Counted from the first letter of the stretch, positions 8,418 through 16,956 are shown. The stretch is DNA of 64,000 bases from Alexandriicola marinus (GCF_004000435.1 NZ_RBVZ01000003.1:1-64000); one strand, 5' to 3'. Translations and numbers: made by a program. Notes: generated from the letters alone by a model not told the origin.

Positions 8418-9487
8418 GCCCCGTGCACCTTGTCGCCGGGGTTCGTGTTCAGATTGTACTTCATGATGCGTCCGTGGCGGCCATTGCGGTCGCCTTCCAG
8501 CCCGTAGACCGGCCCCGAAGGTCCGTTCGACTGCGCCAGAACCCCGCCGATCCGTGCGTTGTCTTCGGCATCGAGGGTCAGCCCGAAAACTTCGAGCGTC
8601 TTGGGCAGGTGTCGGGCATAGCGCGCGCCCACGATGGCCGCGGCCACCCGAGGCTGATCGAGAACCCACCGCGTGGCGACCGTCGACAGCGCAACGCCGT
8701 GCTTGTCGCCCACGGCCTTGAGGGTCCTCAGCAACTCCTGAAACAGATCCCAGGGGCCGAACTCGTCGATGATCAGCCGGTATTTGATCAGGCTTCTGTT
8801 CTCGAACGCATAGCCCGGGTCCGGTTGATCCAGCCAGACGTCCGTCAGGAAACCGCCCGCAAGGGTGCCATAGGCAAGGATCTGCACGTCTCGCTGTGCT
8901 GTCCAGTCGCTGAACGCGCCGGCGGGCCGGCGATCCAGAACCGAGTACTGCACCTGCGCCGACACGACATCGAACCCTGCATCGCAGAACTTGTCCATCA
9001 CCGGTGTGTCCCAATTGGTCGTGCCGAGATTGGCGATCTTGCCCTTTCTCTGGCATTCCTTGAGCACCTCGAGCGCTTCGACGGCATTTCCGGTGGCCAT
9101 GTCCCACCAGAAGAACTGGACAAGCGGGATCCGCTCGATCCTAAGGCGGCGCAACGACCGGTCGACGATCGCCTCGACTTCGTCGGGGCGGATATCCGAC
9201 AGCCGGCCCAGATCGGGGACCAGCTTGGTATGGACAACGACCCTGTTCGCGATGTCAGAGCCGCGCCGGTTGCGGACATCGGCGATGAAATGGCCGATCA
9301 TCTCTTCGACGCCGGTATAGATATCGGCGCAGTCAAAGGTCGTGATGCCGGCGTCGAGAAAGGCTTCCATGTCGGCGATGGCCTGTTCGGGCCGGACTTC
9401 GCCATGATCGCCAGCCAGCTGCCAGCCGCCCTTGATCACCCGTGAGATCGTATGCCCGGGGCGAAGCTCTGCCGTCTCGACGTTCAT
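8414..9487 (-). CDS. Aldo/keto reductase family protein lacking the catalytic histidine
   Basis: 357-residue (alpha/beta)8-barrel aldo/keto reductase. Of the catalytic tetrad, Asp52 and Tyr57 (FDCADIY) and Lys88 (VVHTKLVP) are present, but the position of the catalytic His is Phe126: QFFWWD here, against QFHWWS in the paralogue encoded at 10603. NADPH-binding features at the C-terminal end of the barrel (VAAAIVGARYARHL) are kept. The ATG at 9487 overlaps the stop of the upstream small gene by 4 bp. Placed first after that gene in the Liv-type operon, it probably acts on the imported compound. The His-to-Phe change may alter pH dependence or reaction type. The start is well supported by the overlap and by conserved sequence beginning soon after. 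Confidence 0.85.
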   Translation of the reverse strand: MNVETAELRPGHTISRVIKGGWQLAGDHGEVRPEQAIADMEAFLDAGITTFDCADIYTGVEEMIGHFIADVRNRRGSDIANRVVVHTKLVPDLGRLSDIRPDEVEAIVDRSLRRLRIERIPLVQFFWWDMATGNAVEALEVLKECQRKGKIANLGTTNWDTPVMDKFCDAGFDVVSAQVQYSVLDRRPAGAFSDWTAQRDVQILAYGTLAGGFLTDVWLDQPDPGYAFENRSLIKYRLIIDEFGPWDLFQELLRTLKAVGDKHGVALSTVATRWVLDQPRVAAAIVGARYARHLPKTLEVFGLTLDAEDNARIGGVLAQSNGPSGPVYGLEGDRNGRHGRIMKYNLNTNPGDKVHGA

Positions 9488-9870
9488 TCGGTCTGTTCTT
9501 TCCAGTAGGGGGTTCCGCGCTGCCCGGGCAGCCCCGTGGTTGCCGCGTGCGAAAACCAGTGCTTGCCCTCGCGGATGATCCGGAACCGCCCGCCGCAATG
9601 CGGATCGGGACAGGCGACCTCGGCATCGGTGCTCATCCAGTCGTTGTCATCGGTCGGGCGTTGTTTCGCGGGCAGAAGCGGGAGAAGAGCGGCAAGGGAA
9701 TACATCGACACGCTGTGCGGGCCGTCAAAGACGAGGTTCTCACCGACCACGCGAAAGCTGTCGCCTTCGACGTGGCGGCACACCGGCGTGCGGCCGTCGA
9801 GAACGGTCTCGACCCTCAGATCGTAGAGCCAGAACCCGCGATCCGTCTCTGATGAGGTTTCGGTGGTCAT
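9484..9870 (-). CDS. TIGR04076-like small conserved protein
   Basis: 128-residue soluble protein that opens the minus-strand Liv-type operon. The layout fits the TIGR04076 family: an N-terminal beta-rich part (LYDLRVETVLDGRTPVCRHVEGDSFRVVGENLVF), a central SMYSLAALLPLLPAKQR segment and a C-terminal cysteine pair ACPDPHCGGRFRIIR. No enzymatic role is established for that family, and none can be derived here. Coupling to the aldo/keto reductase by a 4-bp overlap suggests a function with it. Three cysteines (CRH, ACP, HCG) could bind metal; this is speculation. It is transcribed away from the operator at 9895-9915. Confidence 0.7.
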   Translation of the reverse strand: MTTETSSETDRGFWLYDLRVETVLDGRTPVCRHVEGDSFRVVGENLVFDGPHSVSMYSLAALLPLLPAKQRPTDDNDWMSTDAEVACPDPHCGGRFRIIREGKHWFSHAATTGLPGQRGTPYWKEQTE

Positions 9871-9894
9871 CTCGTCTTGTCTGCTGACTTGCTA

Positions 9895-9915
9895 TCTGTG
9901 ATATTTAATCACAGA
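9895..9915. promoter_or_regulatory. Perfect inverted-repeat operator between divergent operons (GntR/FCD site candidate)
   Basis: TCTGTGAT-N5-ATCACAGA is a perfect 8-bp inverted repeat in the 71-bp region between the Liv-type operon (start 9870, minus) and the GntR/FCD regulator (start 9942, plus). Its position, 25-27 bp from both starts, fits a repressor site controlling both directions, most simply bound by the adjacent GntR protein. The spacing differs by one base from a CRP site (TGTGA-N7-TCACA here, N6 in CRP). Confidence 0.7.
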
Positions 9916-9941
9916 CCTAACCCAAGGGTGTCAAGCATCCC

Positions 9942-10589
9942 ATGGCTGCGCCAGACATCGCCCCGCTTGATCAGACGAAGCTGCGCGAAAATGCGTATTT
10001 TGCGCTGCGCGATGCTTTTACCCGCGGCGCTTTTGCGCCGGGCGATGTGCTGACCCTTCGCGATCTGGCTGCCAAGCTCGGCGTCTCGATGACCCCGGTG
10101 CGAGAGGCGGTGCGCCGTCTGGTGGCCGAAGGTGCGCTGGTGGATACGCCGTCGCGCAAGCTGATGGTCCCCGAATTCGATCAGCGGCGCGCCAGTGATC
10201 TGCTGGTCGCACGGCTGGCGATGGAGGCTCTCGCGCTGGATCAGGCGATGGACCGGATGTCGCCTGACGATGTCGAGGCACTCCGGCAGGTTCTCGACGG
10301 GGTTCCCGAAAGCCCGGGCGCGATGCCCGATCTCGTCACCAACCACGAGTTTCACTTCACCCTCTACCGGATCGGCGGCTCGGAGGTTCTGTTGCCGATA
10401 GTCGAGGCCCTCTGGCTTCAATACGGGGCCTATCTGAACCTGATCGTCATGAAGCCCGAGGCCTCGACGATCCCCGAGCATGTCCATCATTTCGAACTGC
10501 TCGACGCGCTGGGCGCCGGTGACCGTGACGCGGCCCACGCCGCATTGAGGGCCGATATCAACCGATCCTTCACATTCCTGATGTCCTGA
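9942..10589 (+). CDS. GntR-family transcriptional regulator, FadR/FCD subfamily
   Basis: 215-residue regulator. A winged helix-turn-helix occupies about residues 10-75 (LRDLAAKLGVSMTPVREAVRRLVAEGAL is the recognition region). An all-helical FCD ligand domain follows, with the metal-site segments NHEFHFTLYRIGG and HHFELLDALGAGD, so it probably senses a small carboxylate through a bound metal. It is divergent from the Liv-type operon and followed 13 bp later by the aldo/keto reductase-RidA fusion with a GGAG ribosome site between. It most likely controls both directions through the inverted repeat at 9895-9915. Confidence 0.9.
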   Translation: MAAPDIAPLDQTKLRENAYFALRDAFTRGAFAPGDVLTLRDLAAKLGVSMTPVREAVRRLVAEGALVDTPSRKLMVPEFDQRRASDLLVARLAMEALALDQAMDRMSPDDVEALRQVLDGVPESPGAMPDLVTNHEFHFTLYRIGGSEVLLPIVEALWLQYGAYLNLIVMKPEASTIPEHVHHFELLDALGAGDRDAAHAALRADINRSFTFLMS

Positions 10590-10602
10590 TGGAGCACGCC
10601 GC

Positions 10603-12060
10603 ATGACCCAACGCCCCGCGCGTCTGAGGATTTCCGACCGCATTGAGATATCACGGGCGCTCACCGGCCTGTGGCAGGTCGCCGATATCGAGAAGGACGG
10701 CCAGACGATCGACCCGGATCAGGGTGCCGATTGGCTGGAGGCCTATCGGGCGGATGGGTTCGACACCTTCGACATGGCCGATCACTATGGCAGTGCGGAA
10801 ATCATCGCGGGCCGGCTGATCGCGCGGGGCGGATCACCGAGGCCGATGACCTTTACCAAATGGTGCCCCGCACCCGGGCCGATGACCGCGGATATCGTCC
10901 GTCGCGGCGTCGAGGAGCGACTGGAACGCCTCAAGGTCGAACGGGTCGACCTGTTGCAGTTTCACTGGTGGTCGTTCGAGCATCCCCAATGGCTCGATGC
11001 GCTTCATGAACTCGCCCGACTACGCGAAGAGGGTCTGATCGGCGAACTGGGTGTGACGAATTTCGATGCCGCGCATTTCAATCTTGCCCTGTCCGACGGT
11101 GTTCCCCTGCTGACCAACCAGGTCAGCTTTTCGCTGATCGACCGGCGGGCGGCGGGCGAGCTGGCCGAGGTTTGCGAACGGCACGGTGCGTGGCTTCTGG
11201 CCTATGGAACGCTGAACGGCGGGTTCCTGTCCGAAAAGTGGCTGGGCAAGGCCGAACCAAACGATATCTCGGACTGGTCGAAGATGAAGTATCACCGCTT
11301 TATCCAGACCGCCGGGGGATGGGGCGCCTTCCAGTCAGTTCTGGGCGCGGCAGACACGGTTGCCCGCAAGCATGGCGTTTCGATTTCCAACGTCGCGACG
11401 CGGTGGGTTCTGGAACAGCGCAGGGTCGCGGGTGTCATCATCGGCGCGAGACTGGGTGAGGCCGTCCATACCCAGGACAATCTGCGCCTCTTTTCCTTTG
11501 AACTGGACGACGACGACAGGGACACGCTGGGCAAGGCGTTCGCGGACACACTGCCGATCCCAGGTGATTGCGGCGACGAATACCGCAAGCCCCCGTTCCT
11601 GACCGCCTCGGGGGATCTGTCCCACCATCTGAATGCGATCCCGAAACCGATGACAGCCGAGCCGGCCCTTGGGTCGGCCACGAGGGTTGTCACCGGGTCC
11701 TACTGGGAAGAGGCGGCAGGGTATTGCCGGGCGCAGCGGATCGGCGATCGGGTTCTCGTTTCCGGCACGACGGCCACCGCAGGCGTTGATCGCGCGGTCG
11801 CGCCCGATGATGCGGGCGCCCAGACGACCTATATCCTCGACCGGATCATCTCGGCCGTCGTCTCGCTTGGCGGGCGTGCCGAGGACATTGTCAGAACCCG
11901 GATCTACGTGACCGAAGACGCCGATGTTCCCGCGATCGCAAGGGCGCATGGCCGCGCGCTCGGGCAGGCCAAGCCCGCCAATACCCTCATCCGCGTCGCG
12001 GGTCTGATCGGCGATCACCGGGTCGAGATCGAGGCCGAGGCGATCATCAACCGGGACTGA
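10603..12060 (+). CDS. Aldo/keto reductase-RidA (YjgF) fusion protein
   Basis: 485-residue two-domain protein. Residues 1 to about 330 are an aldo/keto reductase with the full tetrad Asp57, Tyr62 (FDMADHYG), Lys86 (TFTKW) and His121 (QFHWW). Residues about 355-485 are a RidA/YjgF-like domain (GYCRAQRIGDRVLVSGTTAT, LDRIISAVVSLGG, VRTRIYVTE, VEIEAEAI). The Arg of the RidA imine-deaminase motif (PAR) is Asn here (KPANTL), so deaminase activity is uncertain. A single uninterrupted frame joins the domains. The protein is a paralogue of the aldo/keto reductase at 8414-9487 on the other side of the regulator. GGAG at 10592-10595 precedes the start. It probably reduces a carbonyl or imine intermediate; the substrate is unknown. 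Confidence 0.9.
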   Translation: MTQRPARLRISDRIEISRALTGLWQVADIEKDGQTIDPDQGADWLEAYRADGFDTFDMADHYGSAEIIAGRLIARGGSPRPMTFTKWCPAPGPMTADIVRRGVEERLERLKVERVDLLQFHWWSFEHPQWLDALHELARLREEGLIGELGVTNFDAAHFNLALSDGVPLLTNQVSFSLIDRRAAGELAEVCERHGAWLLAYGTLNGGFLSEKWLGKAEPNDISDWSKMKYHRFIQTAGGWGAFQSVLGAADTVARKHGVSISNVATRWVLEQRRVAGVIIGARLGEAVHTQDNLRLFSFELDDDDRDTLGKAFADTLPIPGDCGDEYRKPPFLTASGDLSHHLNAIPKPMTAEPALGSATRVVTGSYWEEAAGYCRAQRIGDRVLVSGTTATAGVDRAVAPDDAGAQTTYILDRIISAVVSLGGRAEDIVRTRIYVTEDADVPAIARAHGRALGQAKPANTLIRVAGLIGDHRVEIEAEAIINRD

Positions 12061-12260
12061 TGAGGTCGGCCGCTCGGCTGATCGTCCGACGATCAGATCA
12101 CGGCGGGCCAGCGCCGAGAAGGAGCAGGTTGTCCAGCTTTGCCCGCGGAACATGGCGGGACGCCGATCCTTGATATTTGCGCTGCGAGGCCCGAGCCTGA
12201 CGGGCGGCCTATGGCGCGCGCCACCCACAGGTCCGGAATCCGGTTCGGATGATGGCCGCA

Positions 12261-12287
12261 GAAAACCCCGCCCGGGCCGGGGCGGGG
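12261..12287 (-). terminator. Rho-independent terminator of the GH2 gene
   Basis: Read on the minus strand, CCCCGCCC and GGGCGGGG form an 8-bp perfect GC stem (12287-12280 with 12273-12266, 6-nt loop) followed directly by TTTTC. It begins 26 nt after the stop codon of the glycosidase gene at 12313. Confidence 0.75.
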
Positions 12288-12312
12288 TGATCGTCTGTCC
12301 CGGGTCAGGCCA

Positions 12313-14085
12313 TCAGCTTCCGACGCGAGACGGCTCTGCCGAGAAAATCTCGGCATAGGTCTCGATCGGCAGCTTGGGCACCCGGTCATAGGTCAGGACA
12401 CCGTTCTGTTCCTGCTCGACATCGGTGAGCTGGGTATAGCACCAGCCGCGGATATGCGGGATGGCATTCACCGCCGCGACCTGATCGCGAATGCGGGCTT
12501 CCAGCTCCTCGATCGAGGCGGGCGCCGTGCCATAGCCCCAGGCCGCACCTGCCTCGCGCTCGGCATCTATGCTTGCATAGTCCTGCGCCTCGGAGGCGTC
12601 GAAGGCCGCGCCCCCGAATTCATCCAGGATGTAGGGCTGGCCCGCATAGTCCGGCTCGCTTTGCGGCGCATCGCGGTAGACGTCGGGATAGGGCGACAGC
12701 TGGGCCGACAGTTTTTCCGGGTCCTGCTGGTAGGAATGCACGGTCCAGATGTCGGTGTCGCGATGCACCCAGCCCGACGCATCGTTCACGGGCCGCGTCG
12801 GATCCAGAGCACGGGTAATCGCTGCCAGCCGTTCTATCAGCCGCAGATGCGGCTCCTCGATGGGCTCGTTCCGGCCCTTGCCCCATCCGCTTTCGTTATG
12901 CGGCGACCAGGCGATGATCGAGGGATGGTTACGGCATTGCGCGACGATGGCCGGCCATTCCTCGAGCATGTTGCCATTGGCCTCGTCGTCCTCGGGCTCG
13001 GCGCCCCAGGACGGGCTTTCACCCCATGTGAGATAGCCCAGCCTGTCGGCCCAGTAATGAAAACGCGGCTCGAACACCTTTTGATGAAGGCGCGCGCCGT
13101 TGAAGCCCATCGCCATCGACAGCTCGATATCGCGGCGCAGGGCGGCGTCATCGGGGGCGGTCCAGATGCCGTCAGGATAGAAGCCCTGGTCCAGCACGAA
13201 CCGATGATAGATCTCGGCCCCGTTCAGCAGGATCCGGTCGCCCGCGATGGCCACATCGCGCAATCCGCAATAGGCTTGGACCCGGTCGATGACCTGCGTC
13301 CCGTCGCGCAGCTCGTAGGTCAGATCATAGAGCGTCGGGCTGCCCGGCGCCCAGGCGCGCGGCTCGGGGATCGTCAGCTGAAGCGGTGCGCCGGGCAGGA
13401 GCGGGCGCTCGGCGTCTGCGACCTGCTGGCCGTCAAGGCTGGCCGAGACATGAAACGTCAGTCCCGGGCGCCAATGCGCGGGGCGGGGCGTCAGCGTGAC
13501 ATGGCCCGCAGCATCCGTCACCATATCCACGGCTGAAAGGTAGGTATCGCCCGCCGCTTCAAGCCAGACCGATTGCCAGATGCCCGTGGTGCGGGTGTAG
13601 TAGCAGCCCCATGAATGGGGGCGGCGGCTCTGTTTGCCGGCGGGCTGGGTGCCGCTTTGCAGGTGGTCTTCGGCATGCACCACCAGACGGCAGGACCCGG
13701 AGGCCAGCGCATCCGTCAGATCGACGGTGAACCCGGTGGAGCCACCCCGGTGGAGCCCGATTTCCCGACCGTCGGCAAAGATGCGGGCCTGCCAGTCGAC
13801 GGCCCCGAAATGCAGAAGGATCCGCTGACCGTCCCAGCCGTCGGGGCGGACGATGTCGCGCGCATACCAGACGCTTTCCATGAACCCGGTCTCACCGATA
13901 CCGGACAAGACGCTTTCGGGGGCAAAGGGAACGGTGATCGTCCGGTCGAGCCCCGTGCCATCGCGCCGGTCCCGGATCTCGCCCACCGGATCGATTGCAA
14001 ACTCCCACGCGCCGTTCAGGCTGTGCCAGTGCTCGCGGTGGAAATGGGGGCGCGGCTGTTCGGCGCGCGGCGTATCCTCGGTCAT
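12313..14085 (-). CDS. Glycoside hydrolase family 2 enzyme (beta-galactosidase/beta-glucuronidase type)
   Basis: 590-residue glycosidase. An N-terminal sugar-binding jelly-roll (about residues 15-180, with LNGAWEFAIDPVGEI and ESVWYARDI), an immunoglobulin-like domain and a C-terminal TIM barrel follow the GH2 order. The acid/base is Glu398 (WSPHNESGWG) and the nucleophile Glu489 (YILDEFGG). The ATG at 14085 is chosen because GGAG lies 9 nt upstream; an earlier ATG at 14154 lacks this and adds a low-complexity stretch. There is no signal peptide, so it acts in the cytoplasm on an imported glycoside. It stands alone with its own terminator. The sugar specificity cannot be read from sequence. 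Confidence 0.88.
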   Translation of the reverse strand: MTEDTPRAEQPRPHFHREHWHSLNGAWEFAIDPVGEIRDRRDGTGLDRTITVPFAPESVLSGIGETGFMESVWYARDIVRPDGWDGQRILLHFGAVDWQARIFADGREIGLHRGGSTGFTVDLTDALASGSCRLVVHAEDHLQSGTQPAGKQSRRPHSWGCYYTRTTGIWQSVWLEAAGDTYLSAVDMVTDAAGHVTLTPRPAHWRPGLTFHVSASLDGQQVADAERPLLPGAPLQLTIPEPRAWAPGSPTLYDLTYELRDGTQVIDRVQAYCGLRDVAIAGDRILLNGAEIYHRFVLDQGFYPDGIWTAPDDAALRRDIELSMAMGFNGARLHQKVFEPRFHYWADRLGYLTWGESPSWGAEPEDDEANGNMLEEWPAIVAQCRNHPSIIAWSPHNESGWGKGRNEPIEEPHLRLIERLAAITRALDPTRPVNDASGWVHRDTDIWTVHSYQQDPEKLSAQLSPYPDVYRDAPQSEPDYAGQPYILDEFGGAAFDASEAQDYASIDAEREAGAAWGYGTAPASIEELEARIRDQVAAVNAIPHIRGWCYTQLTDVEQEQNGVLTYDRVPKLPIETYAEIFSAEPSRVGS

Positions 14086-14257
14086 CTTTGTCGCTCCATA
14101 GGTATTTGATGCGGCAGCGGCCGCTCCGGTGCAGCCCGCACCCGTCAGATACATGTTCTACAAAAGTCCCTCGATGTCGAGGTGGGGCGCACCGACGTCT
14201 CCGCCCGGTTCACGCGGTCCGCCTACATCCGGTCCACGCCGGATCAGCGACATCTGA

Positions 14258-14275
14258 ACCCCCACCCGGAGGGGT
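14258..14275 (-). terminator. Weak stem-loop after the dioxygenase gene
   Basis: ACCCC (14258-14262) can pair with GGGGT (14271-14275) eight bases after the dioxygenase stop codon. There is no T-tract, so it is at best a weak or Rho-assisted terminator separating the aromatic operon from the glycosidase gene. Confidence 0.25.
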
Positions 14276-14282
14276 GTCGGCC

Positions 14283-15164
14283 TCAGGATGAGGCGAGGAC
14301 GAAATCGTGCTCGACCAGGTAGAACGGGCGGTCGAACCCCGCAGCCCTGATCGCCTCTGGGTCTTCGATCAGATCGAATTTCGCCATCAGGCTTTCCTTT
14401 ACCCCGAAGACCGCGTCCGAGTGGATGTAGGGATCGTCAGGATCGAAGATGTGGGTGACAAGCCTGTCGAAGCCTTCGGCTTCGATGATGTAATGCAGAT
14501 GGGCCGGGCGATAGGGATGCCGGCCAAGTCTCGTCAGAAGCTGCCCGACCGGTCCGTCATCGGGGATCGGATAGAATTTCGGCTTCACCGCGCGGAATGA
14601 ATAGGTGCCATCCGGTCCTGTCCGGAATACGCCGCGCAGGTTGAAATCGGGCTGGATGCCCTTTTGCTGCACATCGTAGAACCCCTCGTCATTTGCCTGC
14701 CAGACATCGATCTTGGCACTGTCGATCGGGCTCCCCTTGGTATCGAGGATGCGCCCGCGAACAAGCATCGGCTCGCCCTTGCTGTCGAGGCAGATGTCGG
14801 CCCCCATCGGCAGTTCGGGGGCGTCTTCCACATGAAAGGGGCCAAGGACGGTGCTTTCCGAGGCGCCGGAAGGTTTGCGGTTGTTGATTGCATCGACCAG
14901 CATCGACACGCCTGTCACGTCCGACAACAGAATGAATTCCTGCCGCCAGTCGTTGCAGGTCTGTCCGGTCCTGGTCAGGAACATGATGGCCTCGAACCAT
15001 TCGTCCTGTGTTGGTTCCATTTCCTTGACCGCCGCATGGATGTGCTTGACGAGGATGTTCACGCAATCCCGCAGGCGTTCGTTGCTTGCATTCGCGTTGC
15101 GGGCGGCGACGACCTCCGCGCTGTTTTCCTCGGTGAAATAGCCCTGTTCGTGAACTTGGGTCAT
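14283..15164 (-). CDS. Intradiol ring-cleavage dioxygenase, probable hydroxyquinol 1,2-dioxygenase
   Basis: 293-residue non-haem Fe(III) dioxygenase that would open hydroxyquinol (1,2,4-benzenetriol) to maleylacetate with O2. The N-terminal helical domain (about 25-95) precedes the beta-sandwich catalytic domain. The four iron ligands are visible as Tyr163 (GFYDVQ), Tyr198 (FYPIPDDGPVG), His222 and His224 (RPAHLHY). Length and the YPIPDDGPVG segment fit hydroxyquinol rather than protocatechuate dioxygenases. The ATG at 15164 lies 4 bp after the monooxygenase stop. Maleylacetate reductase at 22912 in the same gene set supplies the next step, which strongly supports the substrate assignment. 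Catechol cleavage as a side activity is possible. Confidence 0.9.
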   Translation of the reverse strand: MTQVHEQGYFTEENSAEVVAARNANASNERLRDCVNILVKHIHAAVKEMEPTQDEWFEAIMFLTRTGQTCNDWRQEFILLSDVTGVSMLVDAINNRKPSGASESTVLGPFHVEDAPELPMGADICLDSKGEPMLVRGRILDTKGSPIDSAKIDVWQANDEGFYDVQQKGIQPDFNLRGVFRTGPDGTYSFRAVKPKFYPIPDDGPVGQLLTRLGRHPYRPAHLHYIIEAEGFDRLVTHIFDPDDPYIHSDAVFGVKESLMAKFDLIEDPEAIRAAGFDRPFYLVEHDFVLASS

Positions 15165-15168
15165 TGGT

Positions 15169-16953
15169 TCACTCCGCTGCCATGGATGCTGATTGCCGGT
15201 GGCCCAGAACATGGGACAGCACCCGCCGAAGTTCGGCCTCCGGATCATCGGTCATCTCTTCGGCGCGCCAGCAGACATGCTGGTCCGGGCGCACAAGCAC
15301 GCAGCCGGTGTCGCCGATCTCCCGGGCCCGGGCCCAGTCGCCGGTGTGATCGACGTGGGGCTGGCGCGGTCCGATCACGTGAACCCGTATCGGCAGCCCG
15401 AATTCGGTGCCCACCTTGTCCGCCGCCGCGCCCCAGGCTTCCCCGCCGATGCCGGTCAGGATCGTGAACTGCCCGCGACCGCACAGATCAAGGGTCGAGA
15501 CGCTGTCGCCCGTCTCGCGGTCGAAGACCCAGACATGCGGGATACGTGCGCCGGGCCATGTCGTCGGCTGGTAATGCAATTCGGCGTCCAGCTCGAAGGC
15601 CGGTTCCATCTGGCCATCCGTCATCACGGCGCCGGACTTGTAGCGCTGGTTCATTTCCACACCATGGGCATCGAATTCGTATTTCTTGAAGGCGATGGCC
15701 TCCCGGATCGCGTCGCGCTGTTTTTCGGCACCCGGCCCGGTGTCGCAGCGCGCGTCCATGTTGGCCTGGATCTTTTCATGATCCGTGCCGCCGGTCATGC
15801 CGAGCGCCTCGAAGATCGGCCCGAACTCACCGATCGATTTGTTGGCGCGCGTCACGATCTGCTTTGCGACCGGGGCGCGTTCGGCGCTGTAGCTCTCCAG
15901 AAGCCCGGGCGTCGCCTGCCCCTTGAGAACGGCGGCGAGTTTCCATGCCAGGTTGAAGCCGTCCTGGATCGACGTGTTAGAGCCGAGACCGTTGGAGGGC
16001 GGATGCCGGTGGGCGGCGTCGCCCATGATGAATACCCGATCCTTCTGCATATGGGTCGCGTACATGTTGTTGACCGTCCAGGTGTTGGCGCTCAGCAACT
16101 CGATCTCGAGGTCCGGATCGCCCACAAGCTGACGGGCGACCTGCGTGGCCATCGCCTCGTCCACGACGGGGGGATCCTCGTTGATGTCATAGCCCCAGAC
16201 GATCAGCCATTCGTTCCATGGCCGCACCATCCGGACCAGACCCATCCCGATGCCGCCGACGTCCGATCCCGGCTGCATCACCCAGTAAAGCACGCTGGGG
16301 CGGTGGGCGACGTATCGGGAAAGATCGGCACGGAACACGATGTTCATCGACCCGCCGACACCCATCTGCCCCTCGAAGGGAAGGCCCGCGTGTTCGGCGA
16401 CCATGGAATTTCCGCCGTCGGCGCCGATCAGGTATTTCGAACGAACCTCGAATTCCCGACCCGAAAGACGGTCCCGGCAGGTTGTCGTCACGCCGTCTGC
16501 GTCCTGCACATGGCTCAGGTATTCGGTGCTCATCCTCGATTGGGTTCCGCGCTTGCAGGCCGTGCCGAACAGGATCGGCTCCATGAAGGTCTGCGGAAGG
16601 TCGTTCATCATCGTCGGGCTCGACAGCAGATGCTCGGCCTTGGAAAGAGGGTGATTGCCCCACGATTTCATCCGGCCGATCTCTTCGCCGGCAAGGCTTT
16701 CGCAGAACACGTTTTCGCCCATCAGATCCTGCTCTGAGCAATGCATGTAGGCCTCTGCCTCGACCTCGGGGCCGAGATCGCGCAGCACCTCCATCGTGCG
16801 CTGGTTGGTGATATGCGCGCGCGGTGAATTGGCAAGCCAGCGGTAGCGATTGATCACCATGTTCTCGATCCCGTAGGACGACAACAGGGCCGCCGTTGCA
16901 GAGCCCGCGGGGCCGGTCCCGATGATCAGCACGTCGGTTTCGATTTCAGCCAT
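15169..16953 (-). CDS. FAD-dependent aromatic hydroxylase (TfdB/phenol hydroxylase family)
   Basis: 594-residue group A flavoprotein monooxygenase. The FAD-binding GxGxxG is at the N-terminus (VLIIGTGPAGSATA), the NADPH/FAD DG motif is YLIGADGGNS, and the GD motif is RVFIMGDAAHRHPPSNGLGSN. A thioredoxin-like C-terminal domain gives the full length of about 600 typical of 2,4-dichlorophenol and resorcinol-type hydroxylases. It would ortho-hydroxylate a phenol using NAD(P)H and O2. Next to a hydroxyquinol dioxygenase, resorcinol (1,3-dihydroxybenzene) or a substituted version is the most economical substrate. It lies 3 bp downstream of the LivM-like gene in the same operon. Confidence 0.85.
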   Translation of the reverse strand: MAEIETDVLIIGTGPAGSATAALLSSYGIENMVINRYRWLANSPRAHITNQRTMEVLRDLGPEVEAEAYMHCSEQDLMGENVFCESLAGEEIGRMKSWGNHPLSKAEHLLSSPTMMNDLPQTFMEPILFGTACKRGTQSRMSTEYLSHVQDADGVTTTCRDRLSGREFEVRSKYLIGADGGNSMVAEHAGLPFEGQMGVGGSMNIVFRADLSRYVAHRPSVLYWVMQPGSDVGGIGMGLVRMVRPWNEWLIVWGYDINEDPPVVDEAMATQVARQLVGDPDLEIELLSANTWTVNNMYATHMQKDRVFIMGDAAHRHPPSNGLGSNTSIQDGFNLAWKLAAVLKGQATPGLLESYSAERAPVAKQIVTRANKSIGEFGPIFEALGMTGGTDHEKIQANMDARCDTGPGAEKQRDAIREAIAFKKYEFDAHGVEMNQRYKSGAVMTDGQMEPAFELDAELHYQPTTWPGARIPHVWVFDRETGDSVSTLDLCGRGQFTILTGIGGEAWGAAADKVGTEFGLPIRVHVIGPRQPHVDHTGDWARAREIGDTGCVLVRPDQHVCWRAEEMTDDPEAELRRVLSHVLGHRQSASMAAE

Positions 16954-16956
16954 TGT

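Noticed and set aside
9897-9913. CRP-type site TGTGA-TCACA
   Set aside because: The spacing is 7 nt instead of 6, and the longer perfect dyad with the adjacent GntR gene explains it better.
15193-16737. Long plus-strand open frame (514 codons) opposite the TfdB-like monooxygenase
   Set aside because: It is antisense to a clear flavoprotein with all motifs; its translation is Arg/His/Asp-rich without any domain. Long antisense frames are common at this GC content.
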